A program made the position numbers and the translations under genes. A stretch of DNA of 64,000 nucleotides from Pseudomonas sp. TCU-HL1 (lineage in GTDB: Bacteria; Pseudomonadota; Gammaproteobacteria; Pseudomonadales; Pseudomonadaceae): the NCBI RefSeq assembly GCF_001708505.1, contig NZ_CP015992.1:1488001-1552000 (forward strand), written 5' to 3'. The notes beneath the pieces were generated by a model. It had not been told where the DNA came from. It made no database searches and saw nothing but the letters and a program-made list of their open reading frames with translations. Shown piece by piece: positions 46,414 through 54,707 of this stretch (position 1 is the stretch's first letter; the number at the start of each line of letters is the position of its first letter).

Positions 46414-47597
46414 AGATCAGTTTCAGTGCGGCGGACGAAGCGTTCCGTCGCGAGGTCGCCGGCTGGCTGGCGGACAACCTGTGCGGCGAATTCGAAGTGC
46501 TGCGCTTTCGCGGCGGTCCGGGGGACGAGCACAGCTTCCCCGAGGAGCGCAAGGCCTGGGAACGCAAGCTGGCCGCAGGCGGCTGGACCTGCGTGGGCTG
46601 GGCGCCGGAGCACGGCGGGCGCGGCCTGTCCATCAGCCAGCAGGTGATCTTTCACGAGGAATACGCCCGCGTCGGCGGCCCCGGCCGCATGGGCCACATC
46701 GGCGAAGGCCTGGCCGGCCCGACTATCGCTGCCTTCGGCACGGAAGAGCAGAAGCGCCGCCTGCTGCCGGGCATAGTCGCGGGCACTGAATTCTGGTGTC
46801 AGGGCTACTCCGAACCGGGGGCTGGCTCTGACCTGGCCAACGTGAAGACCCGCGCTGTGCTGGAGAACGGCCAGTGGCGCATCAGTGGGCAGAAGGTCTG
46901 GACTTCGCTGGCCCATGAATCGCAATGGTGCTTCGTCATCGCCCGCACCGAAGCGGGCAGCGTGGGCCACCAGGGGCTGTCGTTCCTGCTGGTGCCAATG
47001 AATCAGCCGGGCGTCACCGTCCGGCCCATCGAGCAGCTCACCGGTACCTCCGAGTTCAATGAGGTGTTCTTCGACGACGCCGTGACTGATGCCGACAACA
47101 TCCTTGGCGCGCCGGGCGATGGCTGGAAGATCGCCATGGCGCTGCTCGGTTTCGAGCGCGGTGTGTCCACCCTCGGCCAGCAGATGCTGTTCCAGAACGA
47201 GCTGGACGAGATCATCCGCATTGCCCGTAGCAATGGTGCTGCCCGCGACCCCTTGCTGCGCCAGCGAATCGCCGAAGCCTGGGGCGGATTGCGCGTCCTG
47301 CGCTACAACTCCCTGCGCATGCTCTCCGGGACCCAGGACGGCTCGCTTCGCCGCGAAGCGATGATCTACAAGCTGTGCTGGGCCAACTGGCACGTCGAAC
47401 TGGGCAAGCTGGCCATGGACGTGCTCGGCCCGGATGCCGAACTGCTGGAGGGCGGGCCGTATGAACTGGGCCGCCTGCAGTCGATGTTCCTTTTCAGCCG
47501 CTCCGATTCCATCTACGGCGGCACCAACGAAATCCAACGCAACATCATTGCCGAACGCGCGCTGGGCATGCCCCGCGAGCCGCGCGTGCGCGCCTGA
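46410..47597 (+). CDS. acyl-CoA dehydrogenase, standard partner subunit
   Basis: 395 residues from ATG 46410. Motifs WCQGYSEPGAGSDLANVKTR near 125 and SIYGGTNEIQRNIIAERALG at the end are complete. FEVLRFRGGPGDEHSFPEER near residue 25 is a distinctive insert. Together with the preceding gene it makes the second heteromeric acyl-CoA dehydrogenase pair of the cluster; its chain-length or ring substrate is not predictable. Confidence 0.85.
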   Translation: MKISFSAADEAFRREVAGWLADNLCGEFEVLRFRGGPGDEHSFPEERKAWERKLAAGGWTCVGWAPEHGGRGLSISQQVIFHEEYARVGGPGRMGHIGEGLAGPTIAAFGTEEQKRRLLPGIVAGTEFWCQGYSEPGAGSDLANVKTRAVLENGQWRISGQKVWTSLAHESQWCFVIARTEAGSVGHQGLSFLLVPMNQPGVTVRPIEQLTGTSEFNEVFFDDAVTDADNILGAPGDGWKIAMALLGFERGVSTLGQQMLFQNELDEIIRIARSNGAARDPLLRQRIAEAWGGLRVLRYNSLRMLSGTQDGSLRREAMIYKLCWANWHVELGKLAMDVLGPDAELLEGGPYELGRLQSMFLFSRSDSIYGGTNEIQRNIIAERALGMPREPRVRA

Positions 47598-47611
47598 TCC
47601 GAGGACCTTGC

Positions 47612-48394
47612 ATGAGCATTCCCACCTACGTTCCCGGCCACGGCCTGCTGCGCGGCAAGTCGGTGCTGATTACCGCCGCCGCCGGTGCCGGCATCGGCTT
47701 TTCCACCGCCCTGCGCGCCGCCGAGGAAGGCTGCCGCGCGCTGATGATCAGCGACCTTCATGAAGGCCGCCTGCAGGAAGCCGTTACGAAGATCCGCGAG
47801 GCCACTGGCCTCGACCAGATCCATGGCCAGGTCTGCAACGTCACCATTGAGGAGCAGGTGCAGGCCCTGGTGGTGGCCGCCGAGCGCGAACTGGACGGCG
47901 TCGATGTACTGATCAACAACGCGGGCCTGGGCGGCTCGCGCCTGCTGGTGGAGATGAGCGACGAGGAATGGAATCGCGTCCTCGACGTGACCCTCACCGG
48001 CACCATGCGCATGACCCGCGCCATGCTTCCGAAAATGATCGAGCGCCAACGCGGCGTGATCGTCAACAACGCCTCCGTACTCGGCTGGCGCGCGCAGAAG
48101 GAACAGAGCCACTACGCCGCGGCCAAGGCCGGCGTGATGGCCCTGACCCGTTGTGCTGCGGTGGAAGCGGCCGAGCACGGCATCCGCATCAACGCCGTCA
48201 GCCCGAGCATCGCCCTGCATGACTTCCTGAAGAAATCGGCACCCAAGGAGTTGTTGGACCAGCTCGCCTCCCGCGAGGCCTTCGGCCGCGCTGCGGAAGT
48301 CTGGGAAGTGGCCAACGTGATGATGTTCCTGGCCAGCGACTACAGCTCCTACATGACCGGCGAAGTGCTGTCGGTTTCCAGCCAGAGGGCCTGA
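47612..48394 (+). CDS. ipdF: IpdF, SDR 5-hydroxy-HIC-CoA/steroid hydroxyacyl dehydrogenase
   Basis: 260 residues, very similar to mycobacterial IpdF: YVPGHGLLRGKSVLITAAAG with the unusual A-A-A-G-A-G-I-G nucleotide loop, NNAGLGG near 110, NNASVLGWRAQKEQSHYAAA and KAGVMALTRC around the catalytic Tyr, then NAVSPSIALHDFLKK. IpdF acts on the C/D ring CoA thioesters. The gene lies two bases before the MaoC-type gene. Confidence 0.85.
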   Translation: MSIPTYVPGHGLLRGKSVLITAAAGAGIGFSTALRAAEEGCRALMISDLHEGRLQEAVTKIREATGLDQIHGQVCNVTIEEQVQALVVAAERELDGVDVLINNAGLGGSRLLVEMSDEEWNRVLDVTLTGTMRMTRAMLPKMIERQRGVIVNNASVLGWRAQKEQSHYAAAKAGVMALTRCAAVEAAEHGIRINAVSPSIALHDFLKKSAPKELLDQLASREAFGRAAEVWEVANVMMFLASDYSSYMTGEVLSVSSQRA

Positions 48395-48396
48395 GC

Positions 48397-48855
48397 ATGA
48401 CGGCGATCTTCGAAACCCCGGCCGCCTTGCTGGAGCGGGTCGGTGAACACCTGGGCCGGAGTGACTGGATCAGCGTCGAGCAATCGCGCATCGACCAGTT
48501 CGCCGAAGCCACCGGCGACCACCAGTGGATTCACGTCGAGCCGGCGCGTGCCGCCAGCGGCCCATTTGGTGCCTGCATCGCCCACGGCTACCTGACCCTC
48601 GCCCTGGTCAACCTCTTCCTGCCGCAGATAGTCGAGGTACGCGGCATCTCCATGGGGGTGAACTACGGCTGCGAAAAGGTGCGCTTTCCCAACGTGGTCC
48701 GCGCCGGCAGCCGCGTGCGCGGCAGCGCGCAGCTCATCGCCGCCGAGGACGTGAAGGGCGGCATCCAGGCCACCCTCCGCGTCAGTGTGGAGATCGAGGG
48801 TGAGGATCGGCCGGGCTGTGTGGTGGACACCATCAGCCGTTACTACCCCGTGTGA
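48397..48855 (+). CDS. MaoC-family enoyl-CoA hydratase
   Basis: 152 residues with one hot-dog fold; the hydratase motif is FAEATGDHQWIHVEPARAAS near residue 37 (Asp and His are catalytic in R-hydratases) and ACIAHGYLTLALVNLFLP follows. It probably hydrates a steroid-derived enoyl-CoA. Confidence 0.85.
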   Translation: MTAIFETPAALLERVGEHLGRSDWISVEQSRIDQFAEATGDHQWIHVEPARAASGPFGACIAHGYLTLALVNLFLPQIVEVRGISMGVNYGCEKVRFPNVVRAGSRVRGSAQLIAAEDVKGGIQATLRVSVEIEGEDRPGCVVDTISRYYPV

Positions 48856-48865
48856 GGGCGATTTC

Positions 48866-48967
48866 CTTGTAGGGGCGAATTCATTCGCCAAGCAGGCCGA
48901 AGGTCTGCCCTGCAAGCCTATTGGAGGCAGCTGCGCTGCCCTTGGCGAATGAATTCGCCCCTACAGG
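48866..48967. repeat. interspersed palindrome (family D)
   Basis: Arms TTGTAGGGGCGAATTCATTC and its complement (GAATGAATTCGCCCCTACAG region, 48942-48966) are inverted about 50 bases apart, in the gap before the thiolase. Confidence 0.85.
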
Positions 48968-48992
48968 AACTGAACAATTCTGGAGTAACCCA

Positions 48993-50195
48993 ATGAAAGA
49001 AGCCGTAATCGTCTCCACCGCCCGCACCCCTATCGGCAAGGCCTTCCGCGGTGCCTTCAACGACACCGAGGCGCCGCTGATGGGCGGTCACGTGGTGCGT
49101 GAGGCGCTACGCCGTGCCGGCGTGGAGCCGGGCGAGGTGGATGATGTGATCATGGGCGCCGCCGCCCAGCAGGGCACCCAGGCCTACAACCTCGGCCGTC
49201 TCTGCGCGATGGCCGCCGGGCTGCCCTCCAGCGTGTCCGGCATGGCGCTGGAACGGCAGTGCTCCTCGGGCCTGATGAGCATCGCCCTGGCGGCCAAGAG
49301 CATCATGTGTGACGAGATCGACATCGCCATCGCGGGCGGTCTGGAGTCCATCTCCCTGGTGCAGAACAAGCACAAGAACAGCTACCGCAACCAGTCTGAA
49401 GCGGTGCTGGCGCAGGACCCACGCGCCTATATCCCGATGATCGAGACCGCAGAGATTGTCGCCGAGCGCTATGGCATCTCCCGCGAGGCCCAGGACGAAT
49501 ACAGCTACCAGAGCCAGATGCGCACCGCCCTGGCCCAGAGCGCCGGACTCTTCGACGCCGAGCTGGCGCCACTGACCGTACGCAAGCTGGTGACGGACAA
49601 GGCCACCGGCGAGAGCCGCCATGAATCCGTGCCCCTCACTCGCGACGAATGCAACCGCGCCGACACCACCCGTGAAAGTCTGCGCGCGCTGGAGCCCGTG
49701 TGGCAGGGCGGCCAATGGACCGGTGCCGGGCGCTTCATCACCGCCGGCAACGCCTCGCAGCTTTCCGACGGCGCCAGCGCCTCGGTGCTGATGAGCGCGC
49801 GCGAGGCCGAGCGTCGTAGCCTTGAGCCCCTGGGCGTTTATCGCGGCCTGGCCGTGGCCGGCTGCGACGCCGACGAGATGGGCATCGGCCCGGTCTTCGC
49901 CATTCCCAAGCTGCTCAAGCGTCACGGCCTGACGATGGATCACATCGGCCTGTGGGAACTGAACGAGGCATTCGCCTGCCAGGTCCTCCATTGCCGCGAC
50001 ACCTTAGGGATTCCGGACGAACGCCTGAACGTCAACGGCGGCGCCATCGCCATCGGCCATCCGTTCGGCATGTCCGGCGCGCGCATGGTCGGCCATGCGT
50101 TGATCGAGGGTAAGCGCCGGGGTGTGCGCTACGTGGTGGTGAGCATGTGCATCGGTGGCGGCATGGGTGCCGCTGCCCTGTTCGAAACCCTCTGA
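48993..50195 (+). CDS. acetyl-CoA C-acyltransferase of steroid cluster
   Basis: 400 residues from ATG 48993 (MKEAVIVSTARTPIGKAFRG); the longer frame to 48921 runs into the palindrome. Nucleophile Cys in ERQCSSGLMSIALAAKSI near 90, His in IAIGHPFGMSGARMV, Cys in SMCIGGGMGAAALF. Paralogue of the thiolase at 9461. It probably cleaves 3-ketoacyl-CoA in side-chain or ring degradation. Confidence 0.87.
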   Translation: MKEAVIVSTARTPIGKAFRGAFNDTEAPLMGGHVVREALRRAGVEPGEVDDVIMGAAAQQGTQAYNLGRLCAMAAGLPSSVSGMALERQCSSGLMSIALAAKSIMCDEIDIAIAGGLESISLVQNKHKNSYRNQSEAVLAQDPRAYIPMIETAEIVAERYGISREAQDEYSYQSQMRTALAQSAGLFDAELAPLTVRKLVTDKATGESRHESVPLTRDECNRADTTRESLRALEPVWQGGQWTGAGRFITAGNASQLSDGASASVLMSAREAERRSLEPLGVYRGLAVAGCDADEMGIGPVFAIPKLLKRHGLTMDHIGLWELNEAFACQVLHCRDTLGIPDERLNVNGGAIAIGHPFGMSGARMVGHALIEGKRRGVRYVVVSMCIGGGMGAAALFETL

Positions 50196-50205
50196 GGAGC
50201 ATCTG

Positions 50206-50595
50206 ATGATCAGTCCGCAACAGGTACAGGAAACCATGGTCCGCTACATCGAGCTGGTGGACGCTTGCGATATCGATGGCATCGTCGCGCTCTACGCCGC
50301 CGATGCCACTGTGGAAGACCCGGTGGGCAGCCCGCCCCATGTCGGCATCGAAGCCATCGACCGCTTCTACCGCGAGGGCCTGGGCCGCGCCAACGCGCGC
50401 GCGCGCCGCACCGGACCGGTATCGGCCAGCCACGCGGGCAGCGGCGCGGTGCCGTTCTGCGTGGACGTCGACTGGAACGGTCGCGCCTGCTCGATCCAGG
50501 TGATCGACGTGATGGAGTTCGATGCCGAAGGTCGCATTCGCTCCATGAAGGCCTTCTGGGGCGAAGCCAACCTTGTGCCAAGGGACGCGTCATGA
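50206..50595 (+). CDS. ksi: delta5-3-ketosteroid isomerase
   Basis: 129 residues of the NTF2-like fold. All three catalytic positions of the classic enzyme are present at matching numbers: Tyr14 (MVRYIEL), general base Asp38 (ATVEDPVGS) and an Asp near 101 (VIDVMEF). The motif DPVGSPPHVGIEAIDRFY follows. It moves the double bond of 5-ene-3-ketosteroids to 4-ene. Its stop overlaps the next start (GTCATGA). Confidence 0.88.
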   Translation: MISPQQVQETMVRYIELVDACDIDGIVALYAADATVEDPVGSPPHVGIEAIDRFYREGLGRANARARRTGPVSASHAGSGAVPFCVDVDWNGRACSIQVIDVMEFDAEGRIRSMKAFWGEANLVPRDAS

Positions 50596-51050
50596 GCCCC
50601 GAGCGGCGCCTAGCCCGATTGGAGTCGCTGGAGGCGATACGCGTGCTCAAGCATCGCTACTTCAATGCCTGCGATCTGAAGGAAGTGGAGACGATCCGCG
50701 ACTGCTTTGCCGAGGGGCCGATTGCCATCGATTACGGCCCGGTGGGCCGCTTCCGGGAGCGCGACAGCTTTGTCGCGCTCTATCGTGAGATGGCCTGCAA
50801 CGAACGGGTGATCGACCTGCACCACGGCGCCAACCCGGAGATCGAGCTGCTGGGCGCAGATGAAGCGGTGGGGCGCTGGGCGCTCTACTACTTCAACCTC
50901 GACGCCGAAACCGGCGCCACCCGGCAACTGGGTGGGGTTTACCGGGATCGCTATCGCTGCATCAATGGGCAGTGGAAGATCGTCGAGACGGTGTTCAGGG
51001 CGCATTCCATGGTGGAGGGGAGTTCCCTCTCCCCCTGCCCCTCTCCCTGA
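50592..51050 (+). CDS. SnoaL/NTF2-like protein of steroid cluster
   Basis: 152 residues: MSPERRLARLESLEAIRVLK, HRYFNACDLKEVETIRDCFA, then RYRCINGQWKIVETVFRAHS. It belongs to the SnoaL-like NTF2 family of small isomerases, cyclases and dehydratases and is translationally coupled to ksi. The last nine residues (SSLSPCPSP) and the stop are encoded by an invading family C palindrome, so the original C-terminus was different. Confidence 0.8.
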   Translation: MSPERRLARLESLEAIRVLKHRYFNACDLKEVETIRDCFAEGPIAIDYGPVGRFRERDSFVALYREMACNERVIDLHHGANPEIELLGADEAVGRWALYYFNLDAETGATRQLGGVYRDRYRCINGQWKIVETVFRAHSMVEGSSLSPCPSP

Positions 51051-51163
51051 AGGGAGAGGGGAGCTTATTCGTGCCCCAGACAAACGCTGCGTGTCCGGCA
51101 AACCGAAGAGTGCCAGGCGCGAGTCACCCCTCTCCTCTTCAGGGAGAGGGGACGGGGGAGAGG
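51025..51163. repeat. interspersed palindrome (family C), overlapping a gene end
   Basis: Palindromes CCCTCTCCCTGAAGGGAGAG near 51040 and CTCTCCTCTTCAGGGAGAGG near 51130, with the linker GAGTGCCAGGCGCGAGTCAC shared with 55808. The left part lies inside the NTF2-like coding region. Confidence 0.8.
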
Positions 51164-51173
51164 GGCGGCGCTA

Positions 51174-51947
51174 TCAGTTTGCGCCCGCCTGCTCCAGAAA
51201 CGCCGGCTTCTCCCCGCCGCCATGCACGCAGATATCCGCGCCGCTCACATAGCTGGCCAGCTTTGATGCGAGGTACAGGCACGCATCGCCAATGTCCTCC
51301 GGGCTGGCCATGCGTTGCAGCGGAATCCCCGCCGCGACCCGCGCCACGCCCTCGGCATCACCGTAATGCAGCTCGGCCTGCTCGGTGAGGATCAGCCCCG
51401 CCGTTATGGCATTCACCCGCACCTTCGGCGCCCATTCCACGGCCAGCGAACGGGTGAGGTTGAGCAGCCCGGCCTTGGCCGCGCCATAGGCGGCGGTGCC
51501 GGGGGAGGGGCGGGTGGCGCTGACGCTGCAAATGTTGACGATGGCGCCGCCGCCGGGCTGTGCCTGCATCACCCGGTTGGCGAGCTGGCAGAGGTTGAGC
51601 GGCGCCAGCAGGTTGAGGCGAATGATGGATTCGGAGAAGCGCGGCGACGCCGTGGCGGCCTCGGCATGGGGCGCGCCGCCGGCATTGTTCACCAGCACGT
51701 CGAGACGGCCGAAGCGGTCGACGATGGCATCCACCAACTGTTGAAGCTGCTCGATGTCGCGCACGTCACAGGGCAGGAAGTGGGCGCTGCGGCCGGCGTG
51801 CTCAGGCAGGCATTCTGGCGCCTGGCGCCCGCAGATCACCACCTCGGCGCCGCGTTCCAGGAACCGCAGGCTGATACCCCGGCCCACGCCCTTGCCGCCG
51901 CCGGTTACCAGCACCACCTTGCCGCTGAAATCCAATGCATCGCCCAT
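51174..51947 (-). CDS. SDR-family oxidoreductase, divergent to hsaD
   Basis: 257 residues: nucleotide loop VLVTGGGKGVGRGISLRFLE, NNAGGAPH near 88, Ser in NICSVSATRPSPG, YGAAKAG with catalytic Tyr near 155, and the family end YVSGADICVHGGG. It is transcribed away from hsaD, 205 bases apart, with an operator of the same sequence as hsaD's. It may oxidise a hydroxysteroid or hydroxyacyl-CoA. Confidence 0.83.
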   Translation of the reverse strand: MGDALDFSGKVVLVTGGGKGVGRGISLRFLERGAEVVICGRQAPECLPEHAGRSAHFLPCDVRDIEQLQQLVDAIVDRFGRLDVLVNNAGGAPHAEAATASPRFSESIIRLNLLAPLNLCQLANRVMQAQPGGGAIVNICSVSATRPSPGTAAYGAAKAGLLNLTRSLAVEWAPKVRVNAITAGLILTEQAELHYGDAEGVARVAAGIPLQRMASPEDIGDACLYLASKLASYVSGADICVHGGGEKPAFLEQAGAN

Positions 51948-52007
51948 GGTCGCGTCCTCTGAAATGTCGATGGGCAGAGGCTAGGGCGAGCAGGGCGGGC
52001 CGCCTAC

Positions 52008-52019
52008 GTCCGGGAGGAC
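52008..52019 (-). promoter_or_regulatory. operator GTCC-N4-GGAC before the divergent SDR
   Basis: Read on the minus strand as TAGTCCTCCCGGACGTAG. Centre 52013.5; a -10-like TAGCCT (51983-51978) begins 30.5 bases away, as at hsaC and hsaD. It ends 60 bases before the SDR start codon. Confidence 0.6.
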
Positions 52020-52079
52020 TAGGGAATCTGCTGTTGGGGCCTACAGGGGCCCGCGCCTGAATTCCGAACACCCCTGCTA

Positions 52080-52091
52080 GTCCTCTCGGAC
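52080..52091 (+). promoter_or_regulatory. operator GTCC-N4-GGAC before hsaD
   Basis: TAGTCCTCTCGGACGATG (52078-52095). Centre 52085.5; AATAAT (52116) is the -10 candidate exactly 30.5 bases on. With the site at 52008 it forms a 16-base inverted repeat with one mismatch. Confidence 0.65.
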
Positions 52092-52152
52092 GATGTTGCC
52101 CACCGGAGCGCGCCGAATAATCCCGGCACAACAACAAGCCGAGGAGTGTCCC

Positions 52153-52980
52153 ATGGACGCGCGATTGCCAGGGCGTTTCGTCACGCTGCCCGATGGCCTG
52201 CGACTGCATTACATCGAGGCGGGAGAGGGCGAGCCGGTGGTGTTCATCCATGGCAGCGGCCCCGGCGCCAGCGGCCATAGCAATTTCAAGCAGAACTACC
52301 GGGTGTTCGCCGATGCCGGCTACCGGGTTATCGTCCCTGACCTGCCCGGCTACGGCGCTTCCGACAAACCGGAAACCACCTACAGCCTGGACTTCTTCGT
52401 CGCTGCCCTGAGCGGCTTGCTGGACGCCCTGGATATCCAGCGCTGCGCGCTGGTGGGCAACTCCCTGGGCGGTGCCATCGCCATCAAGCTGGCGCTGGAC
52501 GCCCCGCGCCGGGTCAGTCGCCTGGTGCTGATGGCCCCCGGCGGGCTGATGGAGAAGGAGCAGTACTACCTGCAGATGGAAGGCATCCAGAAGATGGGCG
52601 CCGCCTTCGCCAATGGCGAGCTGAACGACGCCAAAGGCATGCGCCGCCTGCTGTCCCTGCAGCTCTACGACGCCTCGCTGATCAGCGACGAAACGGTCAA
52701 CGAACGGGTCGCTGTCGTTCAGCAGCAACCGCGTTGCGTACTGAGCACCATGCAGGTGCCGAACATGACGACGCGCCTGTCCGAACTGGCCTGCCCGATC
52801 CTTGGTTTCTGGGGCATGAACGACAAGTTCTGCCCGTCCTCCGGCGCGCAGACCCTGCTGGAAGCCTGCCGCAATATCCGTTTCGTGATGCTCAGCGAGT
52901 GCGGGCACTGGGTGATGGTGGAGCACCGCGAGCTGTTCAATCGCACCTGCCTGGAGTTTTTCGCGGAGGGCCGGCCATGA
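52153..52980 (+). CDS. hsaD: HsaD, meta-cleavage product hydrolase
   Basis: 275 residues, alpha/beta hydrolase. It cleaves the C-C bond of 4,9-DSHA to give HIP-type propanoate and a C5 dienoate. Ser104 (VGNSLGGAIA), Asp224 (GMNDKFCP) and His252 (ECGHWVMVE) form the triad; the oxyanion segment is FIHGSGPGASGHSNF. It heads a four-gene operon, with a four-base overlap to hsaE. BphD-type hydrolases look alike, but the cluster makes steroid the best call. Confidence 0.87.
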   Translation: MDARLPGRFVTLPDGLRLHYIEAGEGEPVVFIHGSGPGASGHSNFKQNYRVFADAGYRVIVPDLPGYGASDKPETTYSLDFFVAALSGLLDALDIQRCALVGNSLGGAIAIKLALDAPRRVSRLVLMAPGGLMEKEQYYLQMEGIQKMGAAFANGELNDAKGMRRLLSLQLYDASLISDETVNERVAVVQQQPRCVLSTMQVPNMTTRLSELACPILGFWGMNDKFCPSSGAQTLLEACRNIRFVMLSECGHWVMVEHRELFNRTCLEFFAEGRP

Positions 52981-53768
52981 GCGAAGTCCGGCAACGCGAG
53001 TTTGGCGAAGAGCTCTATCAGGCGCTGCTCGCCGGCCGCACCCTGGCGCCGCTGACCGAGCGCTGGCCAGAGATAACCATCGACGACGCCTACCGCATTT
53101 CCCTGTACGCCATCGAGCGCCGCGTGGCAGCGGGCGATGCCATCGTCGGCAAGAAGATCGGCGTCACCTCCGAAGCCGTGCAGCGCATGCTCAACGTGCA
53201 CCAACCGGATTTCGGCTTCATCACCCGTGACATGTGGTTCGACGACGGCGACGAGATTTCCATCTCCGGAACCCGCCTGATCCAGCCCCGCGCCGAGGGT
53301 GAGATCGCCTTCAAGCTCAAGCGCGACCTGATCGGCCCCGGGGTTACCGAACAGGACGTGCTCGACGCCACCGAATACGTGATGCCCTGCTTCGAGATCG
53401 TCGATTCGCGCATCCACGACTGGAAGATCCGCATCCAGGACACCGTGGCCGACAACGCCTCCTGCGGTGTCTTCGTGCTTGGCCGCGAGCAGGTGGACCC
53501 GCGCGAACTGGACCTGCCCAACCTGCGCATGACGGTGTTCAAGAACGGCACGCAGATCAGCCAGGGCCTGGGCTCGGCGGTACAGGGCAACCCGCTGACG
53601 GCGGTGGCCTGGCTGGCCAATACCCTGGGGGCCTTCGGCATCCCGTTCAAGGCCGGGGAGATCATCCTCTCCGGTTCCCTGGTTCCGCTGGAGCCGGCGC
53701 GTGCCGGCGACCATTTCGAACTGACCATCGACGGCCTGGGCAGTGCCCGGGTGTCCTTCCGCGACTGA
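52977..53768 (+). CDS. hsaE: HsaE, 2-hydroxypenta-2,4-dienoate hydratase
   Basis: 263 residues of the fumarylacetoacetase-fold hydratase family: GKKIGVTSEAVQRMLNVHQP near 60, the metal-site acidic cluster LIQPRAEGEIAFKL near 105, and FEIVDSRIHDWKIRIQDTVA near 140. It hydrates the C5 or C6 dienoate to 4-hydroxy-2-oxo acid for HsaF. ATG overlaps hsaD (ATGA). Confidence 0.88.
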   Translation: MSEVRQREFGEELYQALLAGRTLAPLTERWPEITIDDAYRISLYAIERRVAAGDAIVGKKIGVTSEAVQRMLNVHQPDFGFITRDMWFDDGDEISISGTRLIQPRAEGEIAFKLKRDLIGPGVTEQDVLDATEYVMPCFEIVDSRIHDWKIRIQDTVADNASCGVFVLGREQVDPRELDLPNLRMTVFKNGTQISQGLGSAVQGNPLTAVAWLANTLGAFGIPFKAGEIILSGSLVPLEPARAGDHFELTIDGLGSARVSFRD

Positions 53769-53784
53769 CTCCGGGGGAAAGAAC

Positions 53785-54693
53785 ATGAGCAAGAAACTCA
53801 AGGCGGCCATTATCGGGCCGGGCAATATCGGCACCGACCTGTTGATCAAGATGCGCCGCTCCGAATGGATCGAACCGGTGTGGATGGTGGGCGTGGACCC
53901 AACCTCCGAAGGCCTGAAACGAGCCGCCGAATTCGGCCTGAAGACCACCGCAGAGGGCGTCGACGGTCTGCTGCCCCATGTGCTGGACGACGATATCCGC
54001 ATCGCCTTCGATGCCACCTCGGCCTATGTGCACGCCGAGAACAGCCGCAAGCTCAATGAGCTGGGCGTGATCATGATCGACCTCACCCCGGCGGCCATCG
54101 GTCCGTATTGCGTACCGCCGGTGAACCTCAAGGAGCATGCGGAAAAGCTGGCGCTGAATGTCAACATGGTCACCTGCGGCGGCCAGGCCACCATCCCCAT
54201 GGTGGCGGCGGTATCCCGCGTGCAGCCGGTGGAGTACGGCGAGATCGTCGCCACCGTGTCCTCCCGCTCCGTGGGGCCGGGCACCCGGCAGAACATCGAC
54301 GAGTTCACCCGCACCACCGCCGGTGCCGTGGAGAAGATCGGCGGCGCCAGGCGCGGCAAGGCCATCATCGTGATCAACCCGGCCGAGCCGCCGCTGATGA
54401 TGCGCGACACCATCCACTGCCTCACCGAAGGCGAGCCCGACCAGGCGGAAATCCGTGCCTCGGTGCTGCACATGGTCAAGGAAGTACAGCGCTACGTGCC
54501 CGGCTACAAGCTGATCAACGGCCCGGTGTTCGATGGCCGCAAGGTGTCGATCTTCATCGAAGTGGAAGGGCTGGGGGACTTCCTGCCCAAGTCCGCCGGC
54601 AATCTGGACATCATGACTGCCGCCGGCCTGCGCACCGCCGAGATGTTCGCCGAAGAGGCCCACAAGGGCGCTCTGCAATTGCCCACTCGCTGA
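53785..54693 (+). CDS. hsaG: HsaG, acylating acetaldehyde/propanal dehydrogenase
   Basis: 302 residues: nucleotide loop AAIIGPGNIGTDLLIK, catalytic Cys131 in NMVTCGGQATIPMV, and SSRSVGPGTRQNIDEFTRTT. It turns the aldehyde made by HsaF into acyl-CoA; the two proteins form a channelling complex. MhpF/BphJ family. Confidence 0.92.
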   Translation: MSKKLKAAIIGPGNIGTDLLIKMRRSEWIEPVWMVGVDPTSEGLKRAAEFGLKTTAEGVDGLLPHVLDDDIRIAFDATSAYVHAENSRKLNELGVIMIDLTPAAIGPYCVPPVNLKEHAEKLALNVNMVTCGGQATIPMVAAVSRVQPVEYGEIVATVSSRSVGPGTRQNIDEFTRTTAGAVEKIGGARRGKAIIVINPAEPPLMMRDTIHCLTEGEPDQAEIRASVLHMVKEVQRYVPGYKLINGPVFDGRKVSIFIEVEGLGDFLPKSAGNLDIMTAAGLRTAEMFAEEAHKGALQLPTR

Positions 54694-54707
54694 TTGGAGA
54701 TACCCAC

